DNA of 64,000 nucleotides from Panorpa germanica (GCA_963678705.1 OY783209.1:2542001-2606000); one strand, 5' to 3'; counted from the first letter of the stretch, positions 39,790 to 51,441 are shown. Program-made: numbers and translations. Notes: generated from the sequence alone by a model not told the origin.

Positions 39790-39983
39790 CACATCGAGTA
39801 GTCATTCGATACGTGATAGACGTGTTTTGTCTTTTTCCTAAAAATAATTTAATTGAATTAATAATTTTAAATACATATATATATATACATAAATTATTTA
39901 AAAAGTAAATTTAAAGTAAAAGTAAAATTGTATTATTTAAATTATTATCATTTTAATATTCAAATTTTTTCTGAATTTTTAAA

Positions 39984-41303
39984 ATGAATTTGAACTCTGA
40001 GGGGAAAGTGGGAGTTGACCCCAATATAAATTTATATAATGAAGATAATTTATCATTATCTTCTTATAAAATTATGATTCAAAAAGAAGATATAACAAAC
40101 GAAAAATTTGGGATCAGTACACTAAAAACTGCAAAAATGTTATATCATTCAGAATTTGGAAAGGATATTTCAGAAATAAAAAAAATAGGGAAAAATAGAA
40201 TAATGGCTGAATGCAAAAATGCAAAATCAGCTAATATGTTAGTGAAATTGAATAATAAGATAACATCAGGAGTTGATATGTTTATACCAATGTTTTGGAC
40301 TACAAGAATTGGAATTGTAAAAAATGTAGATATTGAATTTTCGGAGGAAGAATTAAAAGAAAATATATATAGTTACCCTTATAAAATTCACTCCATAAGG
40401 AGATTAAAAAGAAGAATGAAATTTGAAGATGAAATTAAGTATGAGGACTCTAGAAATATAATCATTTTCTTTGAAGGGCAAAATTTACCCCAATATATTT
40501 ATATTTGGAATGCTAAATTACCCTGTGAACCATTTATTAAAAATACGAAACAATGTTATAAATGTTTAAGATATAACCATACGGCCAATCAATGCAAAGG
40601 AAAAAGTAGATGTAGCAAATGTGGTTCAAATGAACATACGCTAAATTTATGTAAAAATGAAATTATAAAATGTGTAAATTGTGATGAAGAACATGATGCG
40701 ACTGATAAAAATTGCAAAGAAAGAAAAAGGCAACAAGAAATAAAAATTCTAATGGGAAACAGAAATCTTAGTTATCAAGAAGCCGCTATTGAAATACCTC
40801 AAATTTGGAAAGACAAAAATTCGTATGCGGTAACTACAAAAAATAGATTTGATATATTATCTAATTATGACAAGGACTTTCCTCAAAATTTAACAAGTTG
40901 TGAAAATAGTATACCATCATATAAGCCAGCACCCATTAGGAAAAGAACATATTTAGATAGAAACTGTAAAACGAAAAATATGAAAAAACAAAATAATATG
41001 AATGATAATAAAATTGAAAATAAACAGAATGAGAAAGAACAAAGCTTCATTAATTATATTACAAATTCTACACCTAGAACTTATAATACAAGGAACAATT
41101 ACAGAAAAAATGAAAAAGATAATGAAGAAGAACAAACAGAAAACAATTCTCAGAGGTCCATAAAAGTACCAAAAATTCAACACAACACTGAATTATTGGT
41201 AAACCAAAATTTTAATGAAAATAAAAATGATGACAGGAATAAATTCATGACGGATTCAAATAAATTTTCTATATTTGAAGATATAGAAAGAAGAAAAACA
41301 TAG
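39984..41303 (+). CDS. LINE ORF1, gag-like nucleic-acid-binding protein
   Basis: Encodes a 439-residue protein that in this family coats the element's RNA and forms the ribonucleoprotein for retrotransposition. Three zinc knuckles lie in tandem: CYKCLRYNHTANQC (residues 191-204) and CSKCGSNEHTLNLC (210-223) fit CX2CX4HX4C, while the third (230-244) is a variant with CX2CX3HX6C spacing. The region before them (roughly 100-190) resembles the domain that commonly precedes knuckles in arthropod LINE ORF1s. The C-terminal third is Asn/Lys-rich and low in complexity. The start is the first ATG after the 5' UTR. It is in the same frame as ORF2 but separated from it by several stops. Confidence 0.92.
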   Translation: MNLNSEGKVGVDPNINLYNEDNLSLSSYKIMIQKEDITNEKFGISTLKTAKMLYHSEFGKDISEIKKIGKNRIMAECKNAKSANMLVKLNNKITSGVDMFIPMFWTTRIGIVKNVDIEFSEEELKENIYSYPYKIHSIRRLKRRMKFEDEIKYEDSRNIIIFFEGQNLPQYIYIWNAKLPCEPFIKNTKQCYKCLRYNHTANQCKGKSRCSKCGSNEHTLNLCKNEIIKCVNCDEEHDATDKNCKERKRQQEIKILMGNRNLSYQEAAIEIPQIWKDKNSYAVTTKNRFDILSNYDKDFPQNLTSCENSIPSYKPAPIRKRTYLDRNCKTKNMKKQNNMNDNKIENKQNEKEQSFINYITNSTPRTYNTRNNYRKNEKDNEEEQTENNSQRSIKVPKIQHNTELLVNQNFNENKNDDRNKFMTDSNKFSIFEDIERRKT

Positions 41304-41390
41304 CGAAATTATAAATATAAAATAATACAGCAGCATACATATTAGAGGATCAGATAAAAATATAATTTCTAAGTAGCGTTTATTTGTTAA

Positions 41391-44300
41391 AAAGTTCTTG
41401 TAGAAATTGATATTTTCCACAACAAAATTAAAGAAGTAAATATTATACAGTGGAACGGACAGAGCATTAGACACAAAAAAGACGATCTACAAAATTTATT
41501 AAAAACGCAAAATATTCATATAGCTTTGATTTCAGAAACATTTTTGGGAGAAAATATAAATTTTAATATAAGAGGATATAATTTAGAAAGGGATGATAGA
41601 ATACAAATTGGAAGAACAAATCCTCATGGGGGTACAGCCATTATTATACATAAAAGTATAAGATATAAAAGATTACATATTACTAAACCAGTAAACAATA
41701 TGGAACTCACTGCAATTAGTACAAAATTAAATAATATTGAAATATGTATTACATCAATATACGTTCCTCCAGGACACAAAATTGACAATTTAAAATGGAA
41801 ACAAATGTACAGACAAATTAAATTACCAGTGATACTAACGGGAGATTTTAATTCACTTCATCCATCATGGAATATAAACAACTTAATAAATTACGAAGGA
41901 CAAGAATTGAATAAATTTATTGATGAAGAATTTCTTCATATAGCTAACAATGATTGTCCTACAAGAGTACACCATCCTTATAGAAGAGATAGTATCTTGG
42001 ATTTAACCCTTATTAATCCTAGAATAATGCACATGTTAATAGACTGGAAGGTATTAAATGACAGCATGGGGAGTGATCATTATCCCATACTTTTTAATTT
42101 AACAAATTCAAATAATGTTGACATAGGTAGAACAAGGAATTATATCACTAGAAGAAATTTCAAAAAAGCTGACTGGAATGAATATCAAAATATTATATCC
42201 AATAAACTCGATAATGGTTCAAATTTATATATCAGCTATGAGCATTTAATTAATACCATGAATGAGTCAGCGGAGGAAAGTATTCCGTGCACTAAAATTT
42301 ATAATAAGGACCCAAAACATGAAAAACCCCTATGGTGGGACAGCAATTGTAATAAAATGGTTGCTAAAAGAAGATTAGCTTTAACTAAATTTAATAGAAA
42401 TTCTAATATGGAAAATTATCTAAATTTTAAAAAGGAACAAGCAAACACACAAAAGTATTTTAGGATAAGAAGGAAGGAGGAATACAAGAAATTTTGTGAA
42501 AATATTAAGCCAAAAACTCCAGCTAAATTAATTTGGGGAGTAGTGCATAAATTATCAAGACCGAATATAAATCAGAACACCAGAAGTATGAATAATGATT
42601 GGATTGAAGAGTTTGCTAGAAATTATTGTGGTAACTACAATATCATTTCAAGGCCGTATATTCAAAATTTTAAAGTAGTAGAATTTTTAGATAAATCAAT
42701 AGAGTTAGAAGAATTAAATTACAGTTTAAATCATAACAAGAAAACAAGTACTGGTATTGACAGAATCTCATATGAAATGATCCAAAACTTACCTAAAAGC
42801 GCCAAAATTGCCCTAATTAACAATTTTAATAATATATTTAATACCAGAATAATTCCTAGTGATTGGAAAAATCATATTATTGTCCCTATTTTAAAATCTG
42901 GAAAGAATCCTGAAGTAGCATCATCATATCGACCAATTACTTTAATATCATGCGTAGCCAAAACAATGGAAAATATTTTGAAAAACAGATTAGAATGGTA
43001 TTTAGAACACAACAATAAATTACCAGATTCGCAATTTGGATTTAGAAAAAATCGAAGTGTGCATGACAGCTTAAATATATTCAATCTGGACATTCAAAAA
43101 ACGTACAGCTCTAATAAATACATGCTAGCTGTGTTCTTAGATATTAAGGGAGCTTATGATGCAGTTACATATCCTAACCTACAACTGAAATTAAGAGAAA
43201 TTGGAATAACCAGCAAAATTACAAATTGGTTAATGTCATATTTTGAATTGAGATCCATTTATGTAAGAAATGAAGAAAATTTAATAGGACCATTTACCTG
43301 CAATAAAGGCCTACCTCAAGGATCTATTCTTAGTCCACTTTTATACACAATATATTCTAAAGACATTTCTAAATTAAAAGACGATCACACATTTATTTTA
43401 CAATTTGCAGATGATATTGTTTTATATAGTATTGGCCCATCCATAGAATGTTTAAGGAAGAGAATTAACAAGAAATTATGCAAATTAAGAGATATATTAG
43501 ACAAAATTGAATTAGAAATCTCAGTAGAAAAATCTCAAGCTGTCATTTTTACTAGACACAAAATTATATCAAGTCCGAGGATAATATATAATAACAAAAA
43601 TATTATTATATCAAATAGAGCAAAATTTTTAGGTATTTGGTTTGATTGTAAATCTACTTGGAGCTTCGAAATTGATAAAATTATACTTAAATGCAACAGA
43701 GGAATAAATGTTTTAAGAAGTCTAGCAGGAAGTAAATGGGGAGCTCATCCTATTTCTTTAATACAAATTTATCAAGCAATTATAAGTTCACATTTAGACT
43801 ATTCAAGTATATTAATTAGTACAGCTTCTAAATCAAGATTATTAAAATTGGATAGAATACAATACAGAAGCTTAAGAATCGCTTTAGGTTGCATGACTTC
43901 AACTCCAACTCATATACTTCAAGCTGAATCTAATATAGCTCCATTACAATTTAGAAACCAACAGCTTAGTGATAAATTTTATGTTAAATGTGAAACATTA
44001 TCGAAATTCCAAATTATTGATAAAATTAAATTATTAACTACATATATTCAAAACTCTTCTTACTGGATCAAAAAGAATAAACCTATTTTAATAAATAGTT
44101 ACATGAAATTAAAGGATCTAAATCTACAAAGAAATTCGAAATCGCCTATATACTCTATTCCTTTTGAATCATTAATTAAACCTATGGATATATATATTAA
44201 CACAAAATTATTGTCAAAATCTTTTAATAATGCGATAAATAATGAAAATTTTTTAAATATAATGCATCAATTTAATATAAATTTTACAAAAATAATATAT

Positions 44301-45146
44301 ACAGATGCATCCATTGATTTAGAAAGAAATAAAGCAGGATTTGCTATATATGAACAGATAAATTTAAGATATTATAAATATAAATTAAATAACAAAGTTT
44401 GCTCTTACACTGGAGAAAAATTAGCATTATTAAAAGCATTGGAAATTAATGAAAATATCAACAATAATAAAATTATAATAATAACGGATTCTTTAAGTGT
44501 TTTAAAAAATTTAAATTCAAATGATAACAAATCAAATAATAATATTTTAACATGCAAAATTAAGAAGATGTATTTCAATATAATAAATAGGAATAATACC
44601 ATAAAATTTATGTGGATACCAGGACACTGTGGAATAAGAGGAAACGAAATTGCGGATAAATTAGCAAAGGAATCAATAAATTTGGAAATTGAGATGAGAG
44701 TGAAATTACCTTCATATGAAATTTTTAATATAATCAAAAAATTTTACTTCAATTTAAGAAACACAGATTTCATTAACAAAAGTCAGTTAAAAGGAAGAGA
44801 TTATTATATGTTGCATCCAAATTTAAGTAAGAAGAGATGGTTTAGAAATGAGTCCCGCAAAATTATATCAACTACAATCAGAATCAAAAGTAATCATTGC
44901 AAAACTCCAGCTCATCTGTACAAAATTAATATTAAATCTGACGATAGATGTCAATGTGGTGAAGAAGGAAATTTGGATCATATTATATTTGAATGCATAA
45001 ATTATAGTTTAGAAAGATCAAAATTGAATAGTGGTATATTAGATGTGATTAAAACTTTTCCTGTTAATACTAAATTTTTGTTAAGTGATACAAAATTAAT
45101 TAGTGAATTATTGAAATATTTAGAAATGTGTAAAATTGAATTATAA
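41391..45146 (+). CDS. LINE ORF2, endonuclease-reverse transcriptase-RNase H polyprotein
   Basis: Open from just after a stop at 41388-41390 to a stop at 45144. Numbering residues from 41526: the APE-type endonuclease begins upstream at QWNGQSIRHKKDD (near 41448), then ISETF (Glu4), GDFNS (Asp107, Asn109) and SDHYP (Asp184, His185). The reverse transcriptase has FLDIKGAYDAV (Asp539), GLPQGSILSPLLY and FADD (627-630). RNase H has Asp927, Glu964, Asp988, His1034 and Asp1044. A Cys/His motif CQCGEEGNLDHIIFEC starts at 1142. All catalytic residues are present, so the protein looks functional. No ATG lies between the ORF1 stop and the endonuclease start in any frame, so initiation must be non-AUG or depend on ORF1 translation, or the original start has been lost. 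Confidence 0.92.
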   Translation, partial: KVLVEIDIFHNKIKEVNIIQWNGQSIRHKKDDLQNLLKTQNIHIALISETFLGENINFNIRGYNLERDDRIQIGRTNPHGGTAIIIHKSIRYKRLHITKPVNNMELTAISTKLNNIEICITSIYVPPGHKIDNLKWKQMYRQIKLPVILTGDFNSLHPSWNINNLINYEGQELNKFIDEEFLHIANNDCPTRVHHPYRRDSILDLTLINPRIMHMLIDWKVLNDSMGSDHYPILFNLTNSNNVDIGRTRNYITRRNFKKADWNEYQNIISNKLDNGSNLYISYEHLINTMNESAEESIPCTKIYNKDPKHEKPLWWDSNCNKMVAKRRLALTKFNRNSNMENYLNFKKEQANTQKYFRIRRKEEYKKFCENIKPKTPAKLIWGVVHKLSRPNINQNTRSMNNDWIEEFARNYCGNYNIISRPYIQNFKVVEFLDKSIELEELNYSLNHNKKTSTGIDRISYEMIQNLPKSAKIALINNFNNIFNTRIIPSDWKNHIIVPILKSGKNPEVASSYRPITLISCVAKTMENILKNRLEWYLEHNNKLPDSQFGFRKNRSVHDSLNIFNLDIQKTYSSNKYMLAVFLDIKGAYDAVTYPNLQLKLREIGITSKITNWLMSYFELRSIYVRNEENLIGPFTCNKGLPQGSILSPLLYTIYSKDISKLKDDHTFILQFADDIVLYSIGPSIECLRKRINKKLCKLRDILDKIELEISVEKSQAVIFTRHKIISSPRIIYNNKNIIISNRAKFLGIWFDCKSTWSFEIDKIILKCNRGINVLRSLAGSKWGAHPISLIQIYQAIISSHLDYSSILISTASKSRLLKLDRIQYRSLRIALGCMTSTPTHILQAESNIAPLQFRNQQLSDKFYVKCETLSKFQIIDKIKLLTTYIQNSSYWIKKNKPILINSYMKLKDLNLQRNSKSPIYSIPFESLIKPMDIYINTKLLSKSFNNAINNENFLNIMHQFNINFTKIIYTDASIDLERNKAGFAIYEQINLRYYKYKLNNKVCSYTGEKLALLKALEINENINNNKIIIITDSLSVLKNLNSNDNKSNNNILTCKIKKMYFNIINRNNTIKFMWIPGHCGIRGNEIADKLAKESINLEIEMRVKLPSYEIFNIIKKFYFNLRNTDFINKSQLKGRDYYMLHPNLSKKRWFRNESRKIISTTIRIKSNHCKTPAHLYKINIKSDDRCQCGEEGNLDHIIFECINYSLERSKLNSGILDVIKTFPVNTKFLLSDTKLISELLKYLEMCKIEL

Positions 45147-45238
45147 ATTATAAAAGATGTTAAAAAAATTATTTGATGGTGGCTATGACTAAAGAAAGTC
45201 AAGGCAAAGAAGAAAATAAATATAAAAAAAAAAAAAAA
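45147..45238 (+). other. LINE 3' UTR and A-tail
   Basis: Short 3' UTR with gactaaagaaagtc, able to form a small GACT/AGTC stem, followed by aaataaatat and a run of about 15 A. I-group elements often end in TAA-type repeats; this copy ends in plain A. Confidence 0.8.
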
Positions 45239-45249
45239 CAATGTAACTT
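45239..45249 (+). repeat. Right target-site duplication of the LINE
   Basis: caatgtaactt, identical to 39779-39789. Confidence 0.9.
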
Positions 45250-48200
45250 TACATAATAAATTGTACCTTTTCATATAAATGTTTTGACATCAATAAAGCT
45301 TTTTACGCAAAATTATATAATGTTACATATTAAATGAATATATCATGAGTAAATTTTGCATTTATTTAATGACTTTCTTATGTAAACAATATTACATTAA
45401 GTAATTCATGAATTTGTGTATTGTGAGTCCACAAATGATATCCGCATTGCCTATTAAATAATATAGTGTATTCAAATGTATTTAAATTATTTAAAAAAAA
45501 TGTAAATTCAGCTAAAATCTTCCTATTACTTCATCGATGGCAAATTAACCGACTTCTGACCTTCAGTTACTCAGACGCTGATCCTAACCGACCTATATTA
45601 GATAAATATCAAACCAATACGCAAATTAAATATTGATAAAGCGGCCCCATCTAAATTAAAATTGGAAATCACTTATTATTCATTACGTCCACTTGCAACA
45701 TATTGCGTCTAATTTATTTTCAATTTATGACACTGCAATAACTGATTGTTATCTATCGATTAAAACATGATACAATCGTGGAATTTATTTTCATAGATAA
45801 TATTCGTAGTATCAAATTCAAATATTGACACATGCGATCGAATTAATTTATTATTAGCAAGACAAGACACCTGCAGGAAAAGTTATTTTATCAAAATCTA
45901 TTCGTCGTATTTAAGATCTTGATAGTCGTAATGTTGGTGGAATTATTAAGCCCTTATATGCAAGCATGATCTGAATTTTGAAAAATATATATTATTATAC
46001 AATACACCAAAGACTAAATTCGCTTAAACAATGGTTGGACAATTTTTGCACTATTCTATCCCACTTCTGATATGTCAGGAATCATAAGCCGTTTATAAAT
46101 TGGTACAATTTAAAATAACAGCTCTTGTTGACAAACTCTTTATTATCGAATGTTCCATTGTGAAACATATTGTATTACAAAAATATAAAAAAGGGAATTT
46201 AAAAGTACAAATTATATATATTTTGGCAAAAAACAAATAGCAAAATATGGTAATAAAATGACCATTTATTTGTACAACGCCCTTTATTTGTACCCTTGTC
46301 TCTTTGTTTTCCCATCCTACGAACAACGGATTGTCCTCAGATAAAGGTGCTAATCAAACCAGGATATCAAATATTATAGTAACCTGTTGAAATATTTCGA
46401 AATTCTATAGGTATTTATTTACATAAGTCCCTAAAAGCATCATTATGTACAAATACAAGCATTAGGGGGTATAAAGGGGGCAGGAAAGGGTAGTCCGCAG
46501 TCATCCGCAGACCAGACCCATCCTGTGACAACAAAGAAGGTCGATCGTTGTAGCTGTAGCCGCCGGTGTCACTGTGGTGTAATTTAACACCGCACTCTAG
46601 TGCAGTGTTCTCTGGTCGTTCAATGTGACCGTCACTCGTCTCTGGTCGTTGTAACTTGTAAACTTAACAGTTTAGACGAAAGTAATAATGCGAGGTGAGG
46701 TCTGTCAACTCTTCCAAGTTATATCTAAGCGCCAGCTTGCAGATTCTATTAAATATTGTTTATAAAAGTTTTATTTGTTTATGTAAGAATCAGGGCACGA
46801 ATGCTCTTGATTTACTTTCAAATCGAAAAAATATGTAAACAGATTCAATAGTTTAAAAGTTTTATATCACAGCCTCCGATATATATAGTTATTATTTATG
46901 AATGAATTAAAGGGCTAAATATACTTGACGGATATAAGTAACAAATTTCGAAAATTTGAGATAACCAGCGCAAACGATGGAAGATGTAAACTATTTAGTG
47001 GAATCTTGGACAGATTCTAATTTTAAAACCTACTGAACAAAAACGCCAATACGATCTTAACTTTAAACTCGTTTTCTGAAGAATTTTACTCTTGTTACTT
47101 ACATCCCTTTTCATCTAGGCACCTTACTTCATTTCTTAAATATCTCTGACGTCATTTTGTCAGTGGTACTCTGTAATTATGATGTTTCAATGAGCATTGT
47201 TCTATCAAATATTGTAGATATCTTGCTTTCCGTGCTTTAAATGACTTTAAGAGTTATTACTTTTATCCTAAAGAAACCTATTTTTGTCACCTTTTAACTT
47301 TAAAAAACACGACTTGCATACACAAGTTACTCGGGTGAACGTAACTTTTTGAAATTAAATCTGATCAAAAACCGTCTTCGTTCATCAATGTCTCAGAACC
47401 GTTTAAATTCTTTAGCGATAATGGCGATTAAAAAAGGTTAGCTTTCAAGATGTTTTAAACGATTTTGTATGTAACAAAGTTAGAAGAGTTAATATTTAAG
47501 TATATTGTACTTTACAAAAAGATTTAAAAAAGAATACGTATATTTTCATTTCATTTGTTTCAAATTTTCAACCTTCGTAATATAGTAAAAAAACGGCATA
47601 ATTATAAATAAAATTGAGTTGTGGTATAAGAGCCCCGACATGGTTCATGCGGCCTTGATTGTAACTCTTATTAGAAGGAAGAGACTCCAATGGTTAGAAC
47701 ATGTAGAAAACCAGAGTGAACTGGAAAGCGCCAGAAGTCCAAACGAAAATAGGTATAGTAAATTTGAAAAAATGGTTTCTAATAGAAAGAAATTGTAAAA
47801 AGTCTTAAAGATCATGATGATAATAACTCGGAAAAATATTATCCTTATCCCTATAAATTTTATCCTTATAAATGTTAATGTTATCCGAAATCTTATCCCG
47901 AGTCCCAAATAAACGTTGGGCCTGTAAAATATTATGTTTTTTTTATTCATGTTGTAAAAATATTTAATAATTATCCAGAGTTTCAAATCAATTTGAGCCC
48001 TGAATATTTTGAATAAACTTTTATATTTATTTTACAATAGTAGTTCGTTATCTACAAAAAGTATTAAAAGTTACAAAATAGTTGTCAATTGGCACAGTGC
48101 AAATACATAGTAAGCAGAAAACGAAACGGAATAAAAGGGCCGTATGAAATGTAAACATCCGCTTGTAGCACTAAAACAGACCTTAATAGTCCAGTCAAAC

Positions 48201-49554
48201 TGTATGTCAAAATGGAATAATAGTTTTTGTCATTTCATATAAATATAACTTTGTACATTTTATTTTTTTTTTTCCATTAAAAAGCAATGCTTTTCATCTC
48301 ACTACAAAAATTACACAAGTGCCACTCTAAATCAACTGTAACTCATAAACTAATAGTCTGAATCTGATAAAATTTTCATTTAAACATATTTCATTTAAAG
48401 GCTAGTAGTATCTTAAAATCAGAATGGAAAGGGCGGAATATGCCGAACCATAGAATTCCGGACTAAACAGAGATTAACGTATTTGTATAAGACATCTTTA
48501 GTAGATAGTATTTTACTGGACCTGAGACTGGTTCTTAAACCTGTGATAACAAGTTTTTTTTCACAACAACAACATCATGAAACTTGATCTAAAAATATAG
48601 CTTCATTTCCAGTCATAATTTTTCATAATTAATAAAATACAATAAAATTTAATAATAATTTCAATAATCAAACTTTCGTGAGGTTTAGCACGAATATCGC
48701 GACACACCGATTAAGAACCAATACTCTATCACATATGCACGTACTTAAACTTCAAAAGATAGCGATTTGAATAGCCAGCCATATAACAGTAATGATATCT
48801 TAATTAATATAATTATTAGAATAATATAAATTAAGAATATAATTGCCAATAACTAGTTTCGAGGGGAGAGATCTTGGGGGGTGTTGATTGGGTTTTGTTA
48901 TAAATAAATCAGGGATTAGCAGACTTTTGTAAGGTAAGGGCTACTACTGATATAATCCAATAACGACTAAAAAAACGCCAGACCTGACTCGAATGCTCGC
49001 CCATCTCTGATCTAAATGAATCATCATAAGCTAATATTAAAATTCAATCTTTTTTGATATTTTATAACCAATAATTGTAATTAAATTGCTTTAAATGAGA
49101 TTAATTTATAATTAAGAATAGCGGCAAAAAGTTAATGTTGATAATTATTTTCCTATAATTAATGAGACTCATTTTTTATTGGAATTTTAACTTTAACGTT
49201 TTTAAATTGTTTTTTGTATAAGTACACAAAAAGCTAAACACAAAACGTAAATTCATTTACATATTTTTGTGTAACATTTTATCCAAATGTTTTGTATTAT
49301 TTTTTACCGAAATTTACTTAAAAAAAGAAAAAGATGAATGATGAGGTAAGAAGAAAAAGAAAAGATGCAGACTAAGGAATAAGAAATGAAAGAGAAACAG
49401 AAAAATTTGGACGATTTGCATACGAGTATAATGAGAATAACTTCACGGCGGAAGAGGTTGAAGATAAAAACATAAATAATTGTGTTAACGCTATTTGACC
49501 TTATAAATACTCGCATCGTGCGATGATGCCATCAAGCGATGGCATCATGCAGAG
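45250..49554. other. Non-coding stretch
   Basis: No gene was recognised. A GC-richer island lies at about 46440-46680. It contains ttctctggtcgtt twice, 30 bases apart (ending 46620 and 46650), and several short inverted words. A palindrome with an 11-base stem (atgatgccatc, loop aagc, gatggcatcat) lies at about 49524-49549, just left of the MITE at 49563. Confidence 0.5.
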
Positions 49555-49562
49555 GTACAAAG

Positions 49563-49897
49563 TAGGGATGGCGATTCTTCTTAAAAAAGATCGATTCCAA
49601 TCGTAGTCTAAAGAATCGATTTAGAAATGAATCGAAGTCTAGAAGATCGAATTTTCGATTCTATTTTATATATAAAAAAAAACATAACTAAAAAAAAAAA
49701 AAAACGATCTTTTATCAATTTTATTTTTATTAAATTTGTAAAAAAATACAAGCGTTTCTTAAAGAATAAGTGAAAAATGATTTTTGATTAATCAGTCAAA
49801 TTATGTACGTGTATTTATTAAAGAATAAAACAATTATAATTCCTAATATTTCATGTCCAAGCTTTTCGAATAAATCGATCTTGGATCGCCATCCCTA
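49563..49897. mobile_element. hAT-like MITE, 335 bp, with perfect 8-bp target duplication
   Basis: Flanked by gtacaaag at 49555-49562 and 49898-49905. The left end tagggatggcgattcttctt and the reverse-complemented right end tagggatggcgatccaagat share the first 13 bases. Both ends carry GATCGATT-type words further in. The interior is very AT-rich with A-runs and no coding capacity. Confidence 0.8.
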
Positions 49898-49905
49898 GTA
49901 CAAAG

Positions 49906-51086
49906 CTGCCTATTCATCAAGGATGCTGATTCAGTCAACATCTCGGCCAAAAAACGATCATTTCTTTAATAAAATCTAACCTTAAGATTTTTACGTAAAA
50001 GGTAAACTTTCTTATATTAACTAAATCATATCGGGAATACAAACTTCTTAACTTTAAAGTAAAACTTAGTCCTAAACATACGTTTATTTTATTTTACCAC
50101 ATTATTTACCAACTGATTGTATATTTTAACCTAAAATAAATAATTTTTGTGGACAAGAACGGTAAACCTCTGCACTCAAAGCATTCTGGGAATTGCATCA
50201 ACATCAGTACATCGGTACATCGTTACCGGCATGGGTTTTGTGAATGGTATACCATTTAACACAGGTATACCATTGCCATAGTGTATTACATTTAACACAT
50301 CTGTACAAGTCTTCAGAAAACAAATATTCTTTTGTGACCATTTAATGAAATGTTTGTATTTTAAATCCTTTCTTTTGTGTTATGTTGATGCGAAATATTA
50401 ACTGGTGTCAAGAGAATGAAATGTTGAAAATGGGAGAGGAGGAAGGGGCTAAATACTCGAAGTAGTAAAATATTATCATACTACAATGCTTAATATTACT
50501 AATGAATATTTCATTTAGCGTAAATATCACGTGTATTTACTGATTTTAAATGTTTCTATTTGTTTTATTATGTGGGCTTTGTTTTATTGATGTGAATGTT
50601 ACGAGAAGTATTTCTTAATTGTCAAGATGTTCATTAAAATAAATTTAGGGTTTTATATTTAATTTATTTAACAACACATGTAATACATGAACAATATTCG
50701 TTGTCACTTGTTACTGTCACTTCATAAGACCATGAACAAAATGTATGTCTTAAAAGTGGGCAGCTTGAAAACTTGTATTATATAAAACTTATATTAACTT
50801 TTTAAAGGCGCTCTTATATTCAGAAATAGTTCTTCGCAAAATCGTCTTATGTTAAGTCCTTATTGTGACTTACAATTTGAAACTAAACGTCCTTCTTTCA
50901 GATGTTTTGTCCTGTGTCTTTCCTTAATACTGCATTTGCAGGAAGGCAGATAAAATCAGATTACAACATGCCTTAAATAAATCTTATAGTCAAAATTTAG
51001 TGCAATATTGTAATTTTTTTTATCTAGACGCAAAGTAAAAATTAGCCACCCTAGATACAGAGTTTATCCAACCGCCCTACCAACCC
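49906..51086. other. Non-coding stretch
   Basis: AT-rich sequence with no recognisable gene, repeat family or RNA. A short GC-richer patch at 50160-50250 shows atcagtacatcggtacatcg, a small local repeat. Confidence 0.5.
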
Positions 51087-51089
51087 TAA

Positions 51090-51438
51090 GGGAGTCCGCA
51101 CATGGGTTGACTGATTGCAAACGCGAGGCCCGAATCTGCCCGAACCGAATGACAATGCAACTGTGTTGTTTGTAGGAGAACATACACGGCACGAACGAAT
51201 CTAAACTGATTTGATATTGGTTTTGAGCACGTTTTGAGCGACTATGTTTCTTGGTCGCAGGGCAATTACGTTGCATGCTTTTGATGGTGACATCATGATT
51301 GACAAGTACGATACAATAAAATCCCCTATTATGCTATTGTTAAAAATTATAGAGTCACGAAACACGGCTCGACATGGCTCATTTTTCGTTTTCGTTGCGC
51401 GACTAGTTTGCAATCAGTCGACTCGTGTGCAGACGGCC
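51090..51438. mobile_element. PIF/Harbinger-like MITE, complete, 349 bp
   Basis: Flanked by TAA at 51087-51089 and 51439-51441. The reverse-complemented right end is ggccgtctgcacacgagtcg, continuing actgattgcaaac. The left end is gggagtccgcacatgggttg, continuing actgattgcaaac. These give inverted repeats of about 33 bp. The three-base TAA/TTA flank seen in four copies fits PIF/Harbinger elements. No transposase is encoded. Other copies are at 5058, 33977 and 55459. Confidence 0.75.
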
Positions 51439-51441
51439 TAA

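Larger units (their letters stand above)
39790..45238 (+). mobile_element. Full-length I-superfamily LINE
   Basis: A non-LTR retrotransposon of about 5.45 kb: 194-base 5' UTR, ORF1, an 87-base gap, ORF2, a short 3' UTR and an A-tail (45224-45238). Perfect 11-12 bp target duplications flank it. ORF2 carries an endonuclease, reverse transcriptase and RNase H domain in that order, with a C-terminal Cys-rich motif. The RNase H domain points to the I group (I/Nimb-like) rather than Jockey or CR1. The 3' UTR has a ggctatgactaaagaaagtc stem-type sequence. Both ORFs are open end to end, so insertion looks recent. Its codons are strongly A/T-biased, like the host background. Confidence 0.93.
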
